This document shows positions 1-7,448 of a DNA stretch of 23,406 bases, piece after piece. Position 1 is the first letter of the stretch. Each line of letters begins with the position of its first letter. The stretch comes from a virus, in IMG/VR virus record IMGVR_UViG_3300037264_001715, positions 1 through 23,406 of that record; one strand, written 5' to 3'. Position numbers and translations under genes: made by a program. A model generated the notes under the pieces. It made no database searches. It saw only the letters and a list, made by a program, of their open reading frames with translations, and was not told the origin of the DNA.

Positions 1-2
1 CG

Positions 3-245
3 ACGAAGACCTGGGCCACGGCCGAGACGGTCCAAGCGGCCATTACGCCGCTATCTGGCAATGAACTGACTATCGCACGACAGGCGAGCGAAAAGGTGAC
101 GCATCGGGTGGAAATGCACTACACGGCAACGGTTGTACCACGGGCGCGGCTGAAATATGGAGACCGGGTATTGAATGTGGAGAGCGTGCTGAATACGGAA
201 GAGCGGGATCGGCAGTTGGTCGTTATGTGTGCGGAGATCGTCTGA
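3..245 (+). CDS. phage head-tail joining protein (5' end missing)
   Basis: The reading frame is open from the window edge to a TGA at 243-245 and gives about 80 C-terminal residues. The pattern (TWATAET near the left edge, then PLSGNEL, then a beta-rich stretch with RLKYGDRVLNVESVLN and a final ER-x-R-x-L-V-V-M-C) is typical of the Phage_H_T_join family, the stopper or adaptor that seals the portal and connects head to tail. This is family recognition from the motif layout. The N-terminus lies outside the window. The stop overlaps the next start (TGATG), so the two are probably translated together. The next genes are neck and tail genes, as expected for this protein. Confidence 0.75.
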   Translation, partial: TKTWATAETVQAAITPLSGNELTIARQASEKVTHRVEMHYTATVVPRARLKYGDRVLNVESVLNTEERDRQLVVMCAEIV

Positions 246-463
246 TGCTGCTGCCCGTGACGGTGTTGGTAAGAACCAGTGCGAGCGAACCGCCTGAGGA
301 AAAGATGGTGGGCATAAACCCGGAAGAGGTTGCGAGAGTGGAAGAGGGCGACGAAGAGGGCACGGTTGACCTGTGGTGCGGCGGGCAGAAGCCGATGGTG
401 ATTCGCGGGACGGTCGAGGAATTGATCGGGGCCGTGAATGAGTTGTTGAACGGAGCGGAATAA
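245..463 (+). CDS. small FlbD-like phage protein (72 aa)
   Basis: The start at 245 is chosen because ATG overlaps the preceding TGA; an upstream ATG at 227 would overlap the neighbour more. The product is acidic. It begins with a beta-like segment (MLLPVTVLV), has NPEEVARVEEGDEEGTVDLW in the middle, and ends with V-R/I-x-T-V-E-E-L-I-x-x-V-N. That layout (value, limit statement, then a V-x-x-T-x-E-E-L-I tail) resembles the short FlbD-type proteins often found in phage neck regions. The resemblance is by eye and the function is unknown. It lies between the head-tail joining gene and the gp10-like gene, so a role in virion assembly or simple carriage in the late operon is likely. Confidence 0.6.
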   Translation: MLLPVTVLVRTSASEPPEEKMVGINPEEVARVEEGDEEGTVDLWCGGQKPMVIRGTVEELIGAVNELLNGAE

Positions 464-1266
464 TGGCGTCGGCATCGAGTCCGGTACAGATTGAGGGCCT
501 GGAGCCTTTTCTAAAGGTGCTGGCCGATCTGCCGGCTGCCACGGCGTTCAATATCTTGAAGCCAGCGTTGGAAGAAGCGGGCCGCATGTTGTCTTCGCAA
601 ACCCGGATGTATGCCTATCGCGTTTTTCGGGAAGCGGAGAGCAAAGGCTATAAGAGCAAGCATCCTAAGCACTTGCATGAAACGGCTGGTGTTCGGGTGA
701 AGATGTATCGCAAGGGCGCGCAGAGCGGATCGGGAAGAGGTGGGACGGTATTTGTGGCGGCTGGGTTCAAGTGGCCAGAAGGAAGTTACGGGCATCTTGT
801 GGAGTTGGGACATCGAATCGTTACCGGCGGCACGGTTGGGCAACCGGCCGTGTTGGGCAAGTGGGGACAGATAATCAAACCTGCGCAGGGGCCGGGTATT
901 TCGGCAGCGGGAAAGCGGTGGCTGAATCAGCAGGGATGGGTCAAAGGCAAAGCCACGATGCCCGGCCGGGGACGCAGCAAAAAGAAGTGGGTCACTTGGC
1001 GCGGCGCGTGGGTGAACATGAATACCGGCCAGATTCTTGAGGGGAAGGAAACCACCAACCGGGCTTTCGGACGGCCGATTCGCGGTGGCGGGAAAATAGC
1101 GACGGACAAGGGCGGTGCCAATCGCATGACAACGCCACGCCCGATGCTCTCGAAGGCATGGGCCGATATGAAGACACCGATTGCGATAACCCTGGAGTTG
1201 GAAATCAAGAAGGGTGTCGAGGAGCAGGCGGCGAAACTGGCGCAGGCCAACGGAGTGAAGCAGTAA
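463..1266 (+). CDS. HK97 gp10-like neck/tail-completion protein
   Basis: This 267-aa protein starts at an ATG that overlaps the preceding stop (TAATG). It opens with IEGLEPFLKVLADLP, continues with a helical region around A-L-E-E-A-G-R-M-L, and contains YGHLVELGHRI, which matches the conserved Y-x-x-x-x-E-x-G signature of the HK97 gp10 family. The C-terminus PRPMLSKAWAD corresponds to the usual 'P-F-x-x-x-A-x' ending. Family members act at the head-tail joint of siphoviruses. It is longer than the usual roughly 130-180 aa because of a basic, Gly/Lys-rich middle (residues about 130-215). Its neighbours, head-tail joining upstream and a DUF3168-like gene downstream, are the standard order. Confidence 0.8.
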   Translation: MASASSPVQIEGLEPFLKVLADLPAATAFNILKPALEEAGRMLSSQTRMYAYRVFREAESKGYKSKHPKHLHETAGVRVKMYRKGAQSGSGRGGTVFVAAGFKWPEGSYGHLVELGHRIVTGGTVGQPAVLGKWGQIIKPAQGPGISAAGKRWLNQQGWVKGKATMPGRGRSKKKWVTWRGAWVNMNTGQILEGKETTNRAFGRPIRGGGKIATDKGGANRMTTPRPMLSKAWADMKTPIAITLELEIKKGVEEQAAKLAQANGVKQ

Positions 1267-1658
1267 TGCCGGAAACTCGGCTGGTAGCGAAACTGAAAGG
1301 CACGTCTACCATCTCGGCGATTGTCGGCACGCGCGTGTACCCGATGATCCGGCCGCAGAACGCCGCCTTGCCCTGCATTGTGTGGGAGATTAGCGGGGAC
1401 CGGCCGAGCAACTATGCGGGTGGCACGTCAGGCACGTCGGAAATGAGCATTGCCCTGGATTGTATCGCCAGCACTTACGCGGGCGCGAAGGCCCTGGGCG
1501 ATTTAGTGGCGTCAACGATGAGCGGATTTGCCGATTCGGCAGGGTGCGTTTGGCACCTGGAAAATCAGAACGATGTCGCCGGGCCGATTGGCGGCGGCAC
1601 AGAGGAACCAGAGTTTTACACGGTAAGCCAAGACTATACCGTTTGGCACGGATCATAA
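1266..1658 (+). CDS. DUF3168-like tail terminator protein
   Basis: This 130-aa protein starts at the ATG overlapping the previous stop (TAATG), although the frame is open further upstream. It begins ETRLVAKLKGTSTISAIVGTRVYP, followed by LPCIVWEISG and later ALDCIA and an AKALGDLV helix. The pattern 'L...L.....I..lvG.RVyp......P.ivy...s' is typical of DUF3168/gp17-type tail completion proteins, which cap the tail at the neck. The call rests on motif order and on position between the gp10-like gene and the tail tube genes. A Shine-Dalgarno for the next gene (aaggagagcc) follows the stop. Confidence 0.72.
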   Translation: MPETRLVAKLKGTSTISAIVGTRVYPMIRPQNAALPCIVWEISGDRPSNYAGGTSGTSEMSIALDCIASTYAGAKALGDLVASTMSGFADSAGCVWHLENQNDVAGPIGGGTEEPEFYTVSQDYTVWHGS

Positions 1659-1670
1659 AGGAGAGCCATC

Positions 1671-2021
1671 ATGGGGAATAAGGGATTTAACGGAACCATC
1701 GTAACGTGGCCAACGACAACGGCGGCGCTCGGACAGCTTCGCGGCATTTCGTGGTCGGGGGCATCGGCGGACATCGACGTGACCGGCTCGACCTATGCGA
1801 ACCACATGTCGGTGGCGGGAAAGAAGCGGCTGTCTTGCACCGTCGATCTGGTGGGCGGGACGACGGTCGTTACCTGCACCACGGGCCACCTGGGGATCAA
1901 GTTCTTTGACAAGGGGACGGAAGTCGGCCTTCACAAAGCCGTATGCGTTGGACGTGACGTGAAGGGTTCGATGGATGGTGAGATTACCACGTCACTTAAG
2001 TTCGCCAAGGCAAGTACATAA
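1671..2021 (+). CDS. tail tube-like protein, copy 1
   Basis: This 116-aa protein has a strong Shine-Dalgarno (aaggag) upstream. It starts MGNKGFNGTIVTWP and ends KGSMDGEITTSLKFAK. Its position just before the tail assembly chaperone and tape measure genes marks it as a major tail (tube) protein candidate. The predicted beta-rich character and small size fit a tube subunit, but I recognise no named family. A paralogue follows directly (2037-2378), sharing about half of its residues by eye, including both ends. It contains cysteines in VTCTTG and in both SCTVDL and AVCVGRDV. Confidence 0.6.
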   Translation: MGNKGFNGTIVTWPTTTAALGQLRGISWSGASADIDVTGSTYANHMSVAGKKRLSCTVDLVGGTTVVTCTTGHLGIKFFDKGTEVGLHKAVCVGRDVKGSMDGEITTSLKFAKAST

Positions 2022-2036
2022 CGAAGGAGCGCCATC

Positions 2037-2378
2037 ATGGCAAATAAAGGTTTCAACGGTTCTGCGGTAACGTGGCCGAGCGGATCGGCCATCGGGCAAC
2101 TGCGGGGAATCTCATTTACAGAGTCGGCCGCCGAGGTACTCGTAAGCAGTTCCACCGAAGCACAACATGCGGTGGTCGCCGGAAAAAAGAAACTGGCAGC
2201 CACTATTGATCTTGTGGGCAGTTCCACCGTCATGCCCGAGGATGTTGGTACATTGGCTCTGACGTGGTTTGACGGCAAGACCGCCACTATCGGAACGGCC
2301 GTGTGCATTGGGAACGACATCAAGGGCAGCATGGACGGGGAGATCACCACCAGCCTGAGTTTTGCAAAGTCAACCTGA
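2037..2378 (+). CDS. tail tube-like protein, copy 2 (tandem paralogue)
   Basis: This 113-aa protein aligns over its full length with the gene just upstream. Shared blocks are NKGFNG, VTWP, GQLRGIS, VAGKK, DLVG and KGSMDGEITTSL. The Shine-Dalgarno and leader are also alike (ggagcgccatc before the ATG, against ggagagccatc in copy 1), so the whole unit was duplicated. The middle part has diverged strongly. Either both copies are structural (mixed tube, or tube plus a decoration or terminal subunit) or one has taken a new role. It precedes the tail assembly chaperone gene, the usual place of the main tube gene. Confidence 0.6.
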   Translation: MANKGFNGSAVTWPSGSAIGQLRGISFTESAAEVLVSSSTEAQHAVVAGKKKLAATIDLVGSSTVMPEDVGTLALTWFDGKTATIGTAVCIGNDIKGSMDGEITTSLSFAKST

Positions 2379-2392
2379 TAGGAGCGTGAAAC

Positions 2393-2755
2393 GTGCTGAC
2401 GAAAGAGCAGATACAAGGGGCGTTGCGCGGGCCGCTATTGACGGTGGACGTTCCCGAGTGGAATGGCAGCGTGTCGATCAAACGCATTTCAGCCGCCGAT
2501 ATGGTTCGCCTACGCGACATCCTTCCTAAGGATGAAAATGAAGAGGATGAACCCGACCCGCAACGGAACCTGGACGCTGCTTGCGAACTGCTGGCCATGA
2601 CGCTCTGTGACGAAGCGGGCAAAGCGATGTTCACCGCAGATGAGTTGCGGTTGTGGGACCATTCGCAGATCGGCCTGTTCAACCGGCTCTTGGAGGCGGC
2701 ACAGAAACACAATAAGCTCGATGCGGAGTCCACTGAGGGCATCGTAAAAAACTGA
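2393..2755 (+). CDS. tail assembly chaperone (gpG-like), zero-frame product
   Basis: This 120-aa protein has an acidic middle (KDENEEDEPDP) and a helical C-terminal half, and lies between tube and tape measure genes. That is the place and size of the lambda gpG-type tail assembly chaperone, which coats the tape measure protein during tail assembly. The end of the frame reads gta-aaa-aac-tga, so the canonical slippery heptamer A AAA AAC sits directly before the stop. A -1 shift there opens the downstream frame and gives a longer GT-type fusion. Sequence similarity to a named chaperone family was not judged; the call rests on synteny, size and the slippery site. Confidence 0.75.
   Translation: MLTKEQIQGALRGPLLTVDVPEWNGSVSIKRISAADMVRLRDILPKDENEEDEPDPQRNLDAACELLAMTLCDEAGKAMFTADELRLWDHSQIGLFNRLLEAAQKHNKLDAESTEGIVKN
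2746..2752 (+). other. programmed -1 frameshift site (slippery heptamer)
   Basis: The seven bases A-AAA-AAC are in the correct phase for simultaneous tRNA slippage (zero frame gta aaa aac tga). After slipping, reading continues ctg-aga-gag-cgg-gcc into the frame of the next open reading frame without a stop until 3085-3087. The next frame has no ATG near its beginning, which supports expression as a fusion. Siphoviruses of many hosts conserve such a shift between the two tail chaperone frames. Confidence 0.8.
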
Positions 2756-3087
2756 GAGAGCGGGCCGACTTGCGTTTTCATTTGTTGTTGGCCCGCACAC
2801 TGGGACTTGTTTCGCGGCGGGAGTTGTACGAGGAACTGACGGCGGAGGAATTGCAAGAGTGGGAGGCGTTGTACCAGATCGACCCGTGGGGACCGGAGCG
2901 TGCGGACCTGAGCATCGGCATCCTTTGTTCACTTTTGGATGCGTGCAACCGGACGAAGGGGCAACCAGACAGGCCGATAGACTACATGCCTTACGTGCGG
3001 GCGTTGCAAAACAACGAGCCGACGCAGCAGAGCGATGAAGCCATGCGTAAGATAGCCGAACAATTAGCCGCTGCCTGGGGTGCATAA
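2752..3087 (+). CDS. tail assembly chaperone, frameshift extension (gpT-like)
   Basis: This is the -1 frame downstream of the slippery site. It gives 111 residues after the shift (predicted fusion 231 aa). An independent start could only be TTG at 2770 or a later codon, with no good Shine-Dalgarno. The sequence LGLVSRRELYEELTAEELQEWEALYQIDPWG is characteristic of the gpT/DUF4035-type tail chaperone domain: a start 'L..rt..el.~.l...el.ew.a.~.ldP.G'. The role is to hold the tape measure protein for tube polymerisation. The stop overlaps the tape measure start (TAATG). Confidence 0.75.
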   Translation: MRERADLRFHLLLARTLGLVSRRELYEELTAEELQEWEALYQIDPWGPERADLSIGILCSLLDACNRTKGQPDRPIDYMPYVRALQNNEPTQQSDEAMRKIAEQLAAAWGA

Positions 3088-4277
3088 TGGCCAGCAACGT
3101 CGTCGGAAACCTGGTAGTCAAACTCAGTGCCCACACGGCGGAGTTCGACACCAAACTCGGCAAGGCCGGAGAGACGGCGAAGGGGTTCGCTGGTAACGTG
3201 ACGACACATACGGAGGCAGCCGGGAATAAACTAGAATCGCTCGGAAAGCGGATCGCCTCTCGACTATTTGGCGGTGGCAACGTGCGGCTGGCGAGCGCAT
3301 TCGAGGGCGCCGCGAGTTCACTGACGGGAATATCGGCGGCGGGACTTGGAACTGTTGGCGTGTTGACGGGGCTGGGCATTGTCGCCAAGAGATTCGGCGA
3401 TGATTTACGGGCCGATGAAAGAGAAGCGGCAAAGCTCAACATCAGTCTTGCTGACTATCAGACCAAGATGGGGAAGATGCAACTTACCGAAGGCGCGCAG
3501 TTGGGAGTAAAGGGAGTGTCAACGGCGTGGGAAAATGCATGGAACTTCGCTAAGAAGATCACCGGCGAGATAGCCGGTTGGGCGATGCTACCATTTTTTG
3601 GCTGGGCAAGTGGTGGGCCACAAGTGCCCCGCATACCAACTCCGCCGAATACTCCGGTATTGGGTGCGGAATACACCGGACGCGGAGAACGGGCGGCGGC
3701 GGCATTGGATAAGTTTGTAGATGCCTTAATAGGGCCAAAAGTACAGACGGCAGTTGAGTTTGTCCGGTCAATAGGCATGGGAGGATCAGCGCATTTAATG
3801 GGACAAGCTACGGTCGCGGATGCGGCAGTGCGCAATAAGGAAGCCGACAAACGGGAGCAATTTTGGCGCGATGAGGCCGCACGCGAATACAAGAACTGGG
3901 TGGATAAGATCAAAGGAATTGCAGAGGGGTTGACTATCAGCGATCCGCTGGTTGAGTTCCGCAAGGACATGGACCTCTTGAACGATGGCCTTCGCAAGGG
4001 GGCGATCAATCAGGCGCAGTACGCCGGGGCCGTTGCCGGGTTGCGAAGTAAGACCGTTCAAGAGATGGGCAAGGGGATGGAGCCGGGGAAACTTGGCGGA
4101 TTCTTCGAGGCCGGTTCGGTGCAAGCCTATCAGCAACAGTTAGCCCGCGAGCGCGGCACAGAGACAACTCGCCAGACCGCGTTGTTAGAAGCGCAGTTGA
4201 AAAAGGAAGAGGAATCGCTGACGGTGCAACGTGAGATACGGGACAATATCAAGCCGCCGGGGGTCGCCATCCTATGA
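3087..4277 (+). CDS. tape measure protein (short)
   Basis: This 396-aa protein follows the tail chaperone pair. It begins with the typical tape measure opening (VVGNLVVKLSAHTAEFDTKLGKAGETAKGF), has a long alpha-helical part, and two hydrophobic stretches near residues 88-103 and 155-172 (GEIAGWAMLPFFGWASGG). The C-terminal 70 residues are a charged helix (ERGTETTRQTALLEAQLKKEEESL). Tape measure proteins set tail length and help DNA pass the cell envelope. At about 0.15 nm per residue this one would give a tail of roughly 60 nm, which is short for a siphovirus. The stop overlaps the next start (ATGA). Confidence 0.78.
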   Translation: MASNVVGNLVVKLSAHTAEFDTKLGKAGETAKGFAGNVTTHTEAAGNKLESLGKRIASRLFGGGNVRLASAFEGAASSLTGISAAGLGTVGVLTGLGIVAKRFGDDLRADEREAAKLNISLADYQTKMGKMQLTEGAQLGVKGVSTAWENAWNFAKKITGEIAGWAMLPFFGWASGGPQVPRIPTPPNTPVLGAEYTGRGERAAAALDKFVDALIGPKVQTAVEFVRSIGMGGSAHLMGQATVADAAVRNKEADKREQFWRDEAAREYKNWVDKIKGIAEGLTISDPLVEFRKDMDLLNDGLRKGAINQAQYAGAVAGLRSKTVQEMGKGMEPGKLGGFFEAGSVQAYQQQLARERGTETTRQTALLEAQLKKEEESLTVQREIRDNIKPPGVAIL

Positions 4278-5191
4278 GCCTCACAGCCAAACGTGACTTG
4301 GCCTCGCGGCGCGGGGGACCGAAGCAAAACAACGCCGCCGAGACGACCGAAGTCTGGACGGTGCGCGGGGCTACGTCTACCGACACCCAGTACACGATTT
4401 GCGCGTGTGCGGACTTGCCAGACATCGGCGATACCGACAGTGCCGGGGCAACATGCACGTCGCTTGATGCGCAGGAAACAGAAAACTCAAGCGTCTGGAA
4501 AGTTACGGTCAAGTATGAATTGGCCCCGCCGGACTCCAACAAACCTCCGGGGTCAAGCAATCCGGCGGACCAGAACCAGCCCAACCCTTTGCTACGGTCG
4601 AAGGAATATCAGTGGTCCTGCGTTCGCTATCCTTATGTGCCGGAAAAAGACGAAGGGGGAAACGGTAAGCCGATCCTCAATTCCTGCGGCGACAAGTTCG
4701 ATCCGCCGCCAACAATCGACCGCATCAATATGCGAGTGGTCGTGACGAAGAATGACTATCCCTTTGTAGCAAAAGTGGCCGCCAGCTACGTGGATAAGGT
4801 CAATTTAGATGCAGTATCTATCGACTATGAGCAGTTCGCCATTGGCACGCTCCGTATGGCCGACATTTCCTCACAGAAGTTTTGGGAGAACGGCGATCCT
4901 TGCTATCGCATTTCCTATACCCTGGAATACAAGCAGAGCGGTTGGAACCCGACAAAGATTCCCGACGTGGGGCCAAACGAAATGATCGTCGATCCGAACG
5001 ATGCAACCAAACTCATTAAGGTTGCCGTGCGGGATAAGACGGGATTGGCGACCGGCGGGCAGGTGGCGTTGTCGTCAGGAAAATCCGGGTCCGCTCCGCA
5101 AAAGGGCGTGCGCTTGACTGAGGGGCAAAATCCAGACGAATTAGAGTTTAACCTGTACGAGAAGAAGGCCATGAACGGCCTCGACCTATAA
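4274..5191 (+). CDS. probable tail-tip/baseplate protein, family not recognised
   Basis: This 305-aa protein starts four bases before the end of the tape measure gene. It is rich in beta-strand residues, Pro, Asn and Asp, with an N-terminal basic segment (KRDLASRRGGPKQ). A central part has alternating strands (INMRVVVTKNDYPFVAKVAASYVDKVN) and the sequence CYRISYTLEYKQSGWNP. Genes in this position in siphoviruses usually encode distal tail or hub proteins. I do not recognise the family, so the role is inferred from position only. Scattered cysteines (CACAD, SCVRY, NSCGD, PCYR) may form disulfides or a metal site. Confidence 0.55.
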   Translation: MSLTAKRDLASRRGGPKQNNAAETTEVWTVRGATSTDTQYTICACADLPDIGDTDSAGATCTSLDAQETENSSVWKVTVKYELAPPDSNKPPGSSNPADQNQPNPLLRSKEYQWSCVRYPYVPEKDEGGNGKPILNSCGDKFDPPPTIDRINMRVVVTKNDYPFVAKVAASYVDKVNLDAVSIDYEQFAIGTLRMADISSQKFWENGDPCYRISYTLEYKQSGWNPTKIPDVGPNEMIVDPNDATKLIKVAVRDKTGLATGGQVALSSGKSGSAPQKGVRLTEGQNPDELEFNLYEKKAMNGLDL

Positions 5192-5202
5192 GGAGAATTG
5201 CT

Positions 5203-5727
5203 ATGGCATCAGTTTCGCGGATGGAAAACGACTACAACTTTCCCGGCGACGTGGTATTCAACGGGACGGTCACGCTGCCCTCGGCAACCATTACCAATGA
5301 TATGGTCAACTCTGGGGCGGCTATTGCCCACACGAAGGCGCAGCACCGCTATCAGGCCACGTCAATTCAAGGTGCTACTTCTGCGGTGGTTGCGAATCGT
5401 TCGATGCTCCACTACGCCTACCGCGCCGGCACAGTGTTGTCGGGGTACGCGATGGTTTACACGGCCGCTGCCAGCACCGGCCGCACCGTGACGGTAGACG
5501 TGCTGAAATCGACGGGCGGGACCACCGGCACTTCGATCCTGACCGGAACCGTGGTGTTCAATTCGACCCACGGCGGTTCGCGGACACCGCACGTCTTGAC
5601 GCTCTCAGGCACGCCCACGCTTGCGCAGGGGGATGTCCTGATGTCCAAGGTGACGGTGGCCGGCAGCACGGGCACGCAAGCCCTGGGCCTGCTGGTGGCC
5701 GTAAACATTGCGGAAAATGCCGCCTAA
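5203..5727 (+). CDS. structural protein, possible tail fibre or decoration protein
   Basis: This 174-aa protein has a clear Shine-Dalgarno (aaggag) and lies among the tail genes. The start MENDYNFPGDVVFNGTVTLPSATITNDMV resembles the short N-terminal module found in many phage fibre or capsid-surface proteins. The rest is rich in Thr, Gly, Ala and Val in strand-like alternation (VLTLSGTPTLAQGDVLMSKVTVAGSTGTQ). No cysteine is present, unlike the next genes. I do not recognise a named family. A 13-base stretch inside this gene (5360-5372) is identical to part of the CRISPR repeat; see findings. Confidence 0.5.
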   Translation: MASVSRMENDYNFPGDVVFNGTVTLPSATITNDMVNSGAAIAHTKAQHRYQATSIQGATSAVVANRSMLHYAYRAGTVLSGYAMVYTAAASTGRTVTVDVLKSTGGTTGTSILTGTVVFNSTHGGSRTPHVLTLSGTPTLAQGDVLMSKVTVAGSTGTQALGLLVAVNIAENAA

Positions 5728-5742
5728 CGAAAGGCGGGTGCG

Positions 5743-6624
5743 ATGGCTACCGGCTACACCATCGACGGCGATTCGATCCGCAAACTGCGGTCGCTGCTTA
5801 ATTGGTGGAAGGTCCAACCGCAGAACGTCGGCGGCCACGATGCCGACACCGGCCAGCCGACCGAAGTGCCGAGCGTCACCTTCTATAATGCCTCGGGCGC
5901 GGAAGTTCCCGCTTACGGCATCATGGCGATTACGGACGGCGGGGCACTCGATACGATTCCCTACGTGAAGGCGGCCAAACCCAGCAGCACCTACCGTAAA
6001 CTCTACGCCGTCAATGGTCCGGTAGCCGTGGCCGATAAGGATTACGGCCAATGCTATGCCACTGGCGTTGTGCGCGTGCTGTACGATGCAGGGACGCCGG
6101 CCGTGGGCGAACTGTGGGGGCCGACCGAATCGCAATGGTACGCGAGCAAGGGCTCGACGGGCAATGGCGACGCCAACACGACCTACACGCGGGCCGACTG
6201 GGGGATCGTCGTGGCGGGGATCGTCGACGCGACCAACAAGGTGCTGCTGGGGCGGATCGTGGAGAAGGGGTTAGCGAGAGTGTGCCGGGGGGCTGCGAAG
6301 GCAGCTATCTCGGGTTCGACTGGCACAGTAGACGCGGTGACCGCTACGGATGATGGGTGGAGCCCAGTGCCTGCGGCGACAACTGAACTCAGCGTCAACA
6401 ATCCGTGGAACTTCTATTTGGCCGACGATGCCTTGTGCCAGATCACCCGCAACGGAAGCAGCTGGGACATTACCAACGTGGTTATGGTCGATCAAGATTT
6501 CGAGGTTGCGGAATCTGTAGACGGGCTGGACCTCAAGCACACATGGCGGGGCGTTCGCGTCAACCCGATTGAAGCCGTACAGGCGGCAGTTGCCTGGCAC
6601 ACTGGAGATGATTGCAGCGCATAA
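5743..6624 (+). CDS. structural (tail-associated) protein, family not recognised
   Basis: This 293-aa protein starts at an ATG preceded by an aaaggcggg stretch that can serve as ribosome binding site. It begins with a helix (SIRKLRSLLNWWKV) and then becomes beta-rich (VTFYNASGAEVPAYGIMAITDG; PSSTYRKLYAVNGPVAVADKDYGQCY). The strand-rich 'gas-like' text around G-x-V-x-V-x-Y-D-A-G-x-P-A-V-G-E-L-W-G-P looks like a particle-surface or fibre-associated domain repeated in phage virion proteins. The position in the late operon supports a virion role. The stop overlaps the next start (TAATG). Confidence 0.5.
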   Translation: MATGYTIDGDSIRKLRSLLNWWKVQPQNVGGHDADTGQPTEVPSVTFYNASGAEVPAYGIMAITDGGALDTIPYVKAAKPSSTYRKLYAVNGPVAVADKDYGQCYATGVVRVLYDAGTPAVGELWGPTESQWYASKGSTGNGDANTTYTRADWGIVVAGIVDATNKVLLGRIVEKGLARVCRGAAKAAISGSTGTVDAVTATDDGWSPVPAATTELSVNNPWNFYLADDALCQITRNGSSWDITNVVMVDQDFEVAESVDGLDLKHTWRGVRVNPIEAVQAAVAWHTGDDCSA

Positions 6625-7127
6625 TGGCCGTTCAATTCAAGACGCCTGGCACGATTTTGTTTGCTCCATCGGGCAATGTGGCGATGGACCCGGACTGCTG
6701 CTGCAATAGAGTTGAATGTCCCGAGTGCGGCGGCACGGGGAACAATGCCACCGCGATTCTGTATGTCGAGCCGAGTGGCATAGTAGATTCTGATTGTGAT
6801 TGTACTCCATACAACAGTGCCAGTTTAGTTCTTGACCAGATGCCTTACCCTTGTTATTGGACGGCTATATTTTCGTGTGCCGGTGGTGACGACTTTGGAA
6901 TTGAAATCTCGATCTACCAGGATAGTGGACACACTTGGTTGTCACTGAATGTTTATATCTGGTATCAGCCTCTGACTAACGGATCATGGTGGTTGCTTGA
7001 TCTAGGAACCGATCCGGTGGACTGCTTGAACTTGGACGTGACACTTGGGCCAGCCCAATATCAGTACGACTACCAACCTCCTGCTGCATGTGTGTGGTCG
7101 GGCGCATCTTGGCGAGTACACGCATGA
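6624..7127 (+). CDS. Cys/Trp/Tyr-rich protein of the late operon
   Basis: This 167-aa protein starts at the ATG that overlaps the previous stop (TAATG); a start 12 bases upstream is possible but less likely. It contains DPDCCCNRVECPECGGTG, where CxxCGG looks like a zinc-binding knuckle, a second cluster DSDCDCTPYN, and a C-terminal half rich in aromatic residues (YIWYQPLTNGSWWLL). The aromatic strand-like half suggests a secreted or surface beta-domain, perhaps carbohydrate-binding, but no family is recognised. The base composition is lower in GC than its neighbours in this half, which may point to a separate origin. Confidence 0.5.
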   Translation: MAVQFKTPGTILFAPSGNVAMDPDCCCNRVECPECGGTGNNATAILYVEPSGIVDSDCDCTPYNSASLVLDQMPYPCYWTAIFSCAGGDDFGIEISIYQDSGHTWLSLNVYIWYQPLTNGSWWLLDLGTDPVDCLNLDVTLGPAQYQYDYQPPAACVWSGASWRVHA

Positions 7128-7447
7128 CGACGATGCTTTGCGATTTGGACGATGACGGCATCTGTCGCCGATGCCAGCGGAGAGTAAAGATATTCCCCGG
7201 CCGCAAGACGATTGCACAGTGTCCCGAGCCGCCGACGCCGGAAGAGATAGCCCGGCGCAAGGCGATTTGCTTGGCGTGCGAGGATTGGACCGATGGCTGT
7301 GAGACGAAATGCAGCACGTGTTCACCGCGTCGTCGTGCCCCCGGCTGCCGACTGATACCAGAGTTTGAGCGCGAGAAGTTGACGGCTTACAAGCAGGAAC
7401 ACGGCCACTGCCTTCGCGGTTGCCACGACGGCAAGCGGAAGTGGTGA
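7124..7447 (+). CDS. Cys-rich small protein (zinc-binding likely)
   Basis: This 107-aa protein starts with ATGA overlapping the previous stop. It contains at least twelve cysteines arranged as CRRC, an isolated C, CLAC, C-x3-C-x2-C (CETKCSTC) and later CRLI and CLRGC. The pattern GICRRCQRRVK followed by P-E-E-I-A-R-R-K-A-I-C-L-A-C is like short zinc-binding proteins common at the end of tail operons in environmental phages. Its function is unknown. It ends one base before the end of the minus-strand membrane protein gene, so the late operon stops here and transcription from both sides converges. Confidence 0.6.
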   Translation: MTTMLCDLDDDGICRRCQRRVKIFPGRKTIAQCPEPPTPEEIARRKAICLACEDWTDGCETKCSTCSPRRRAPGCRLIPEFEREKLTAYKQEHGHCLRGCHDGKRKW

Positions 7448-7448
7448 C

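Noticed and set aside
2510-3442. 310-aa minus-strand open frame opposite the chaperone and tape measure genes
   Set aside because: It covers three well-supported plus-strand tail genes in correct order and has an Ala/Ser/Pro-rich translation without motifs.
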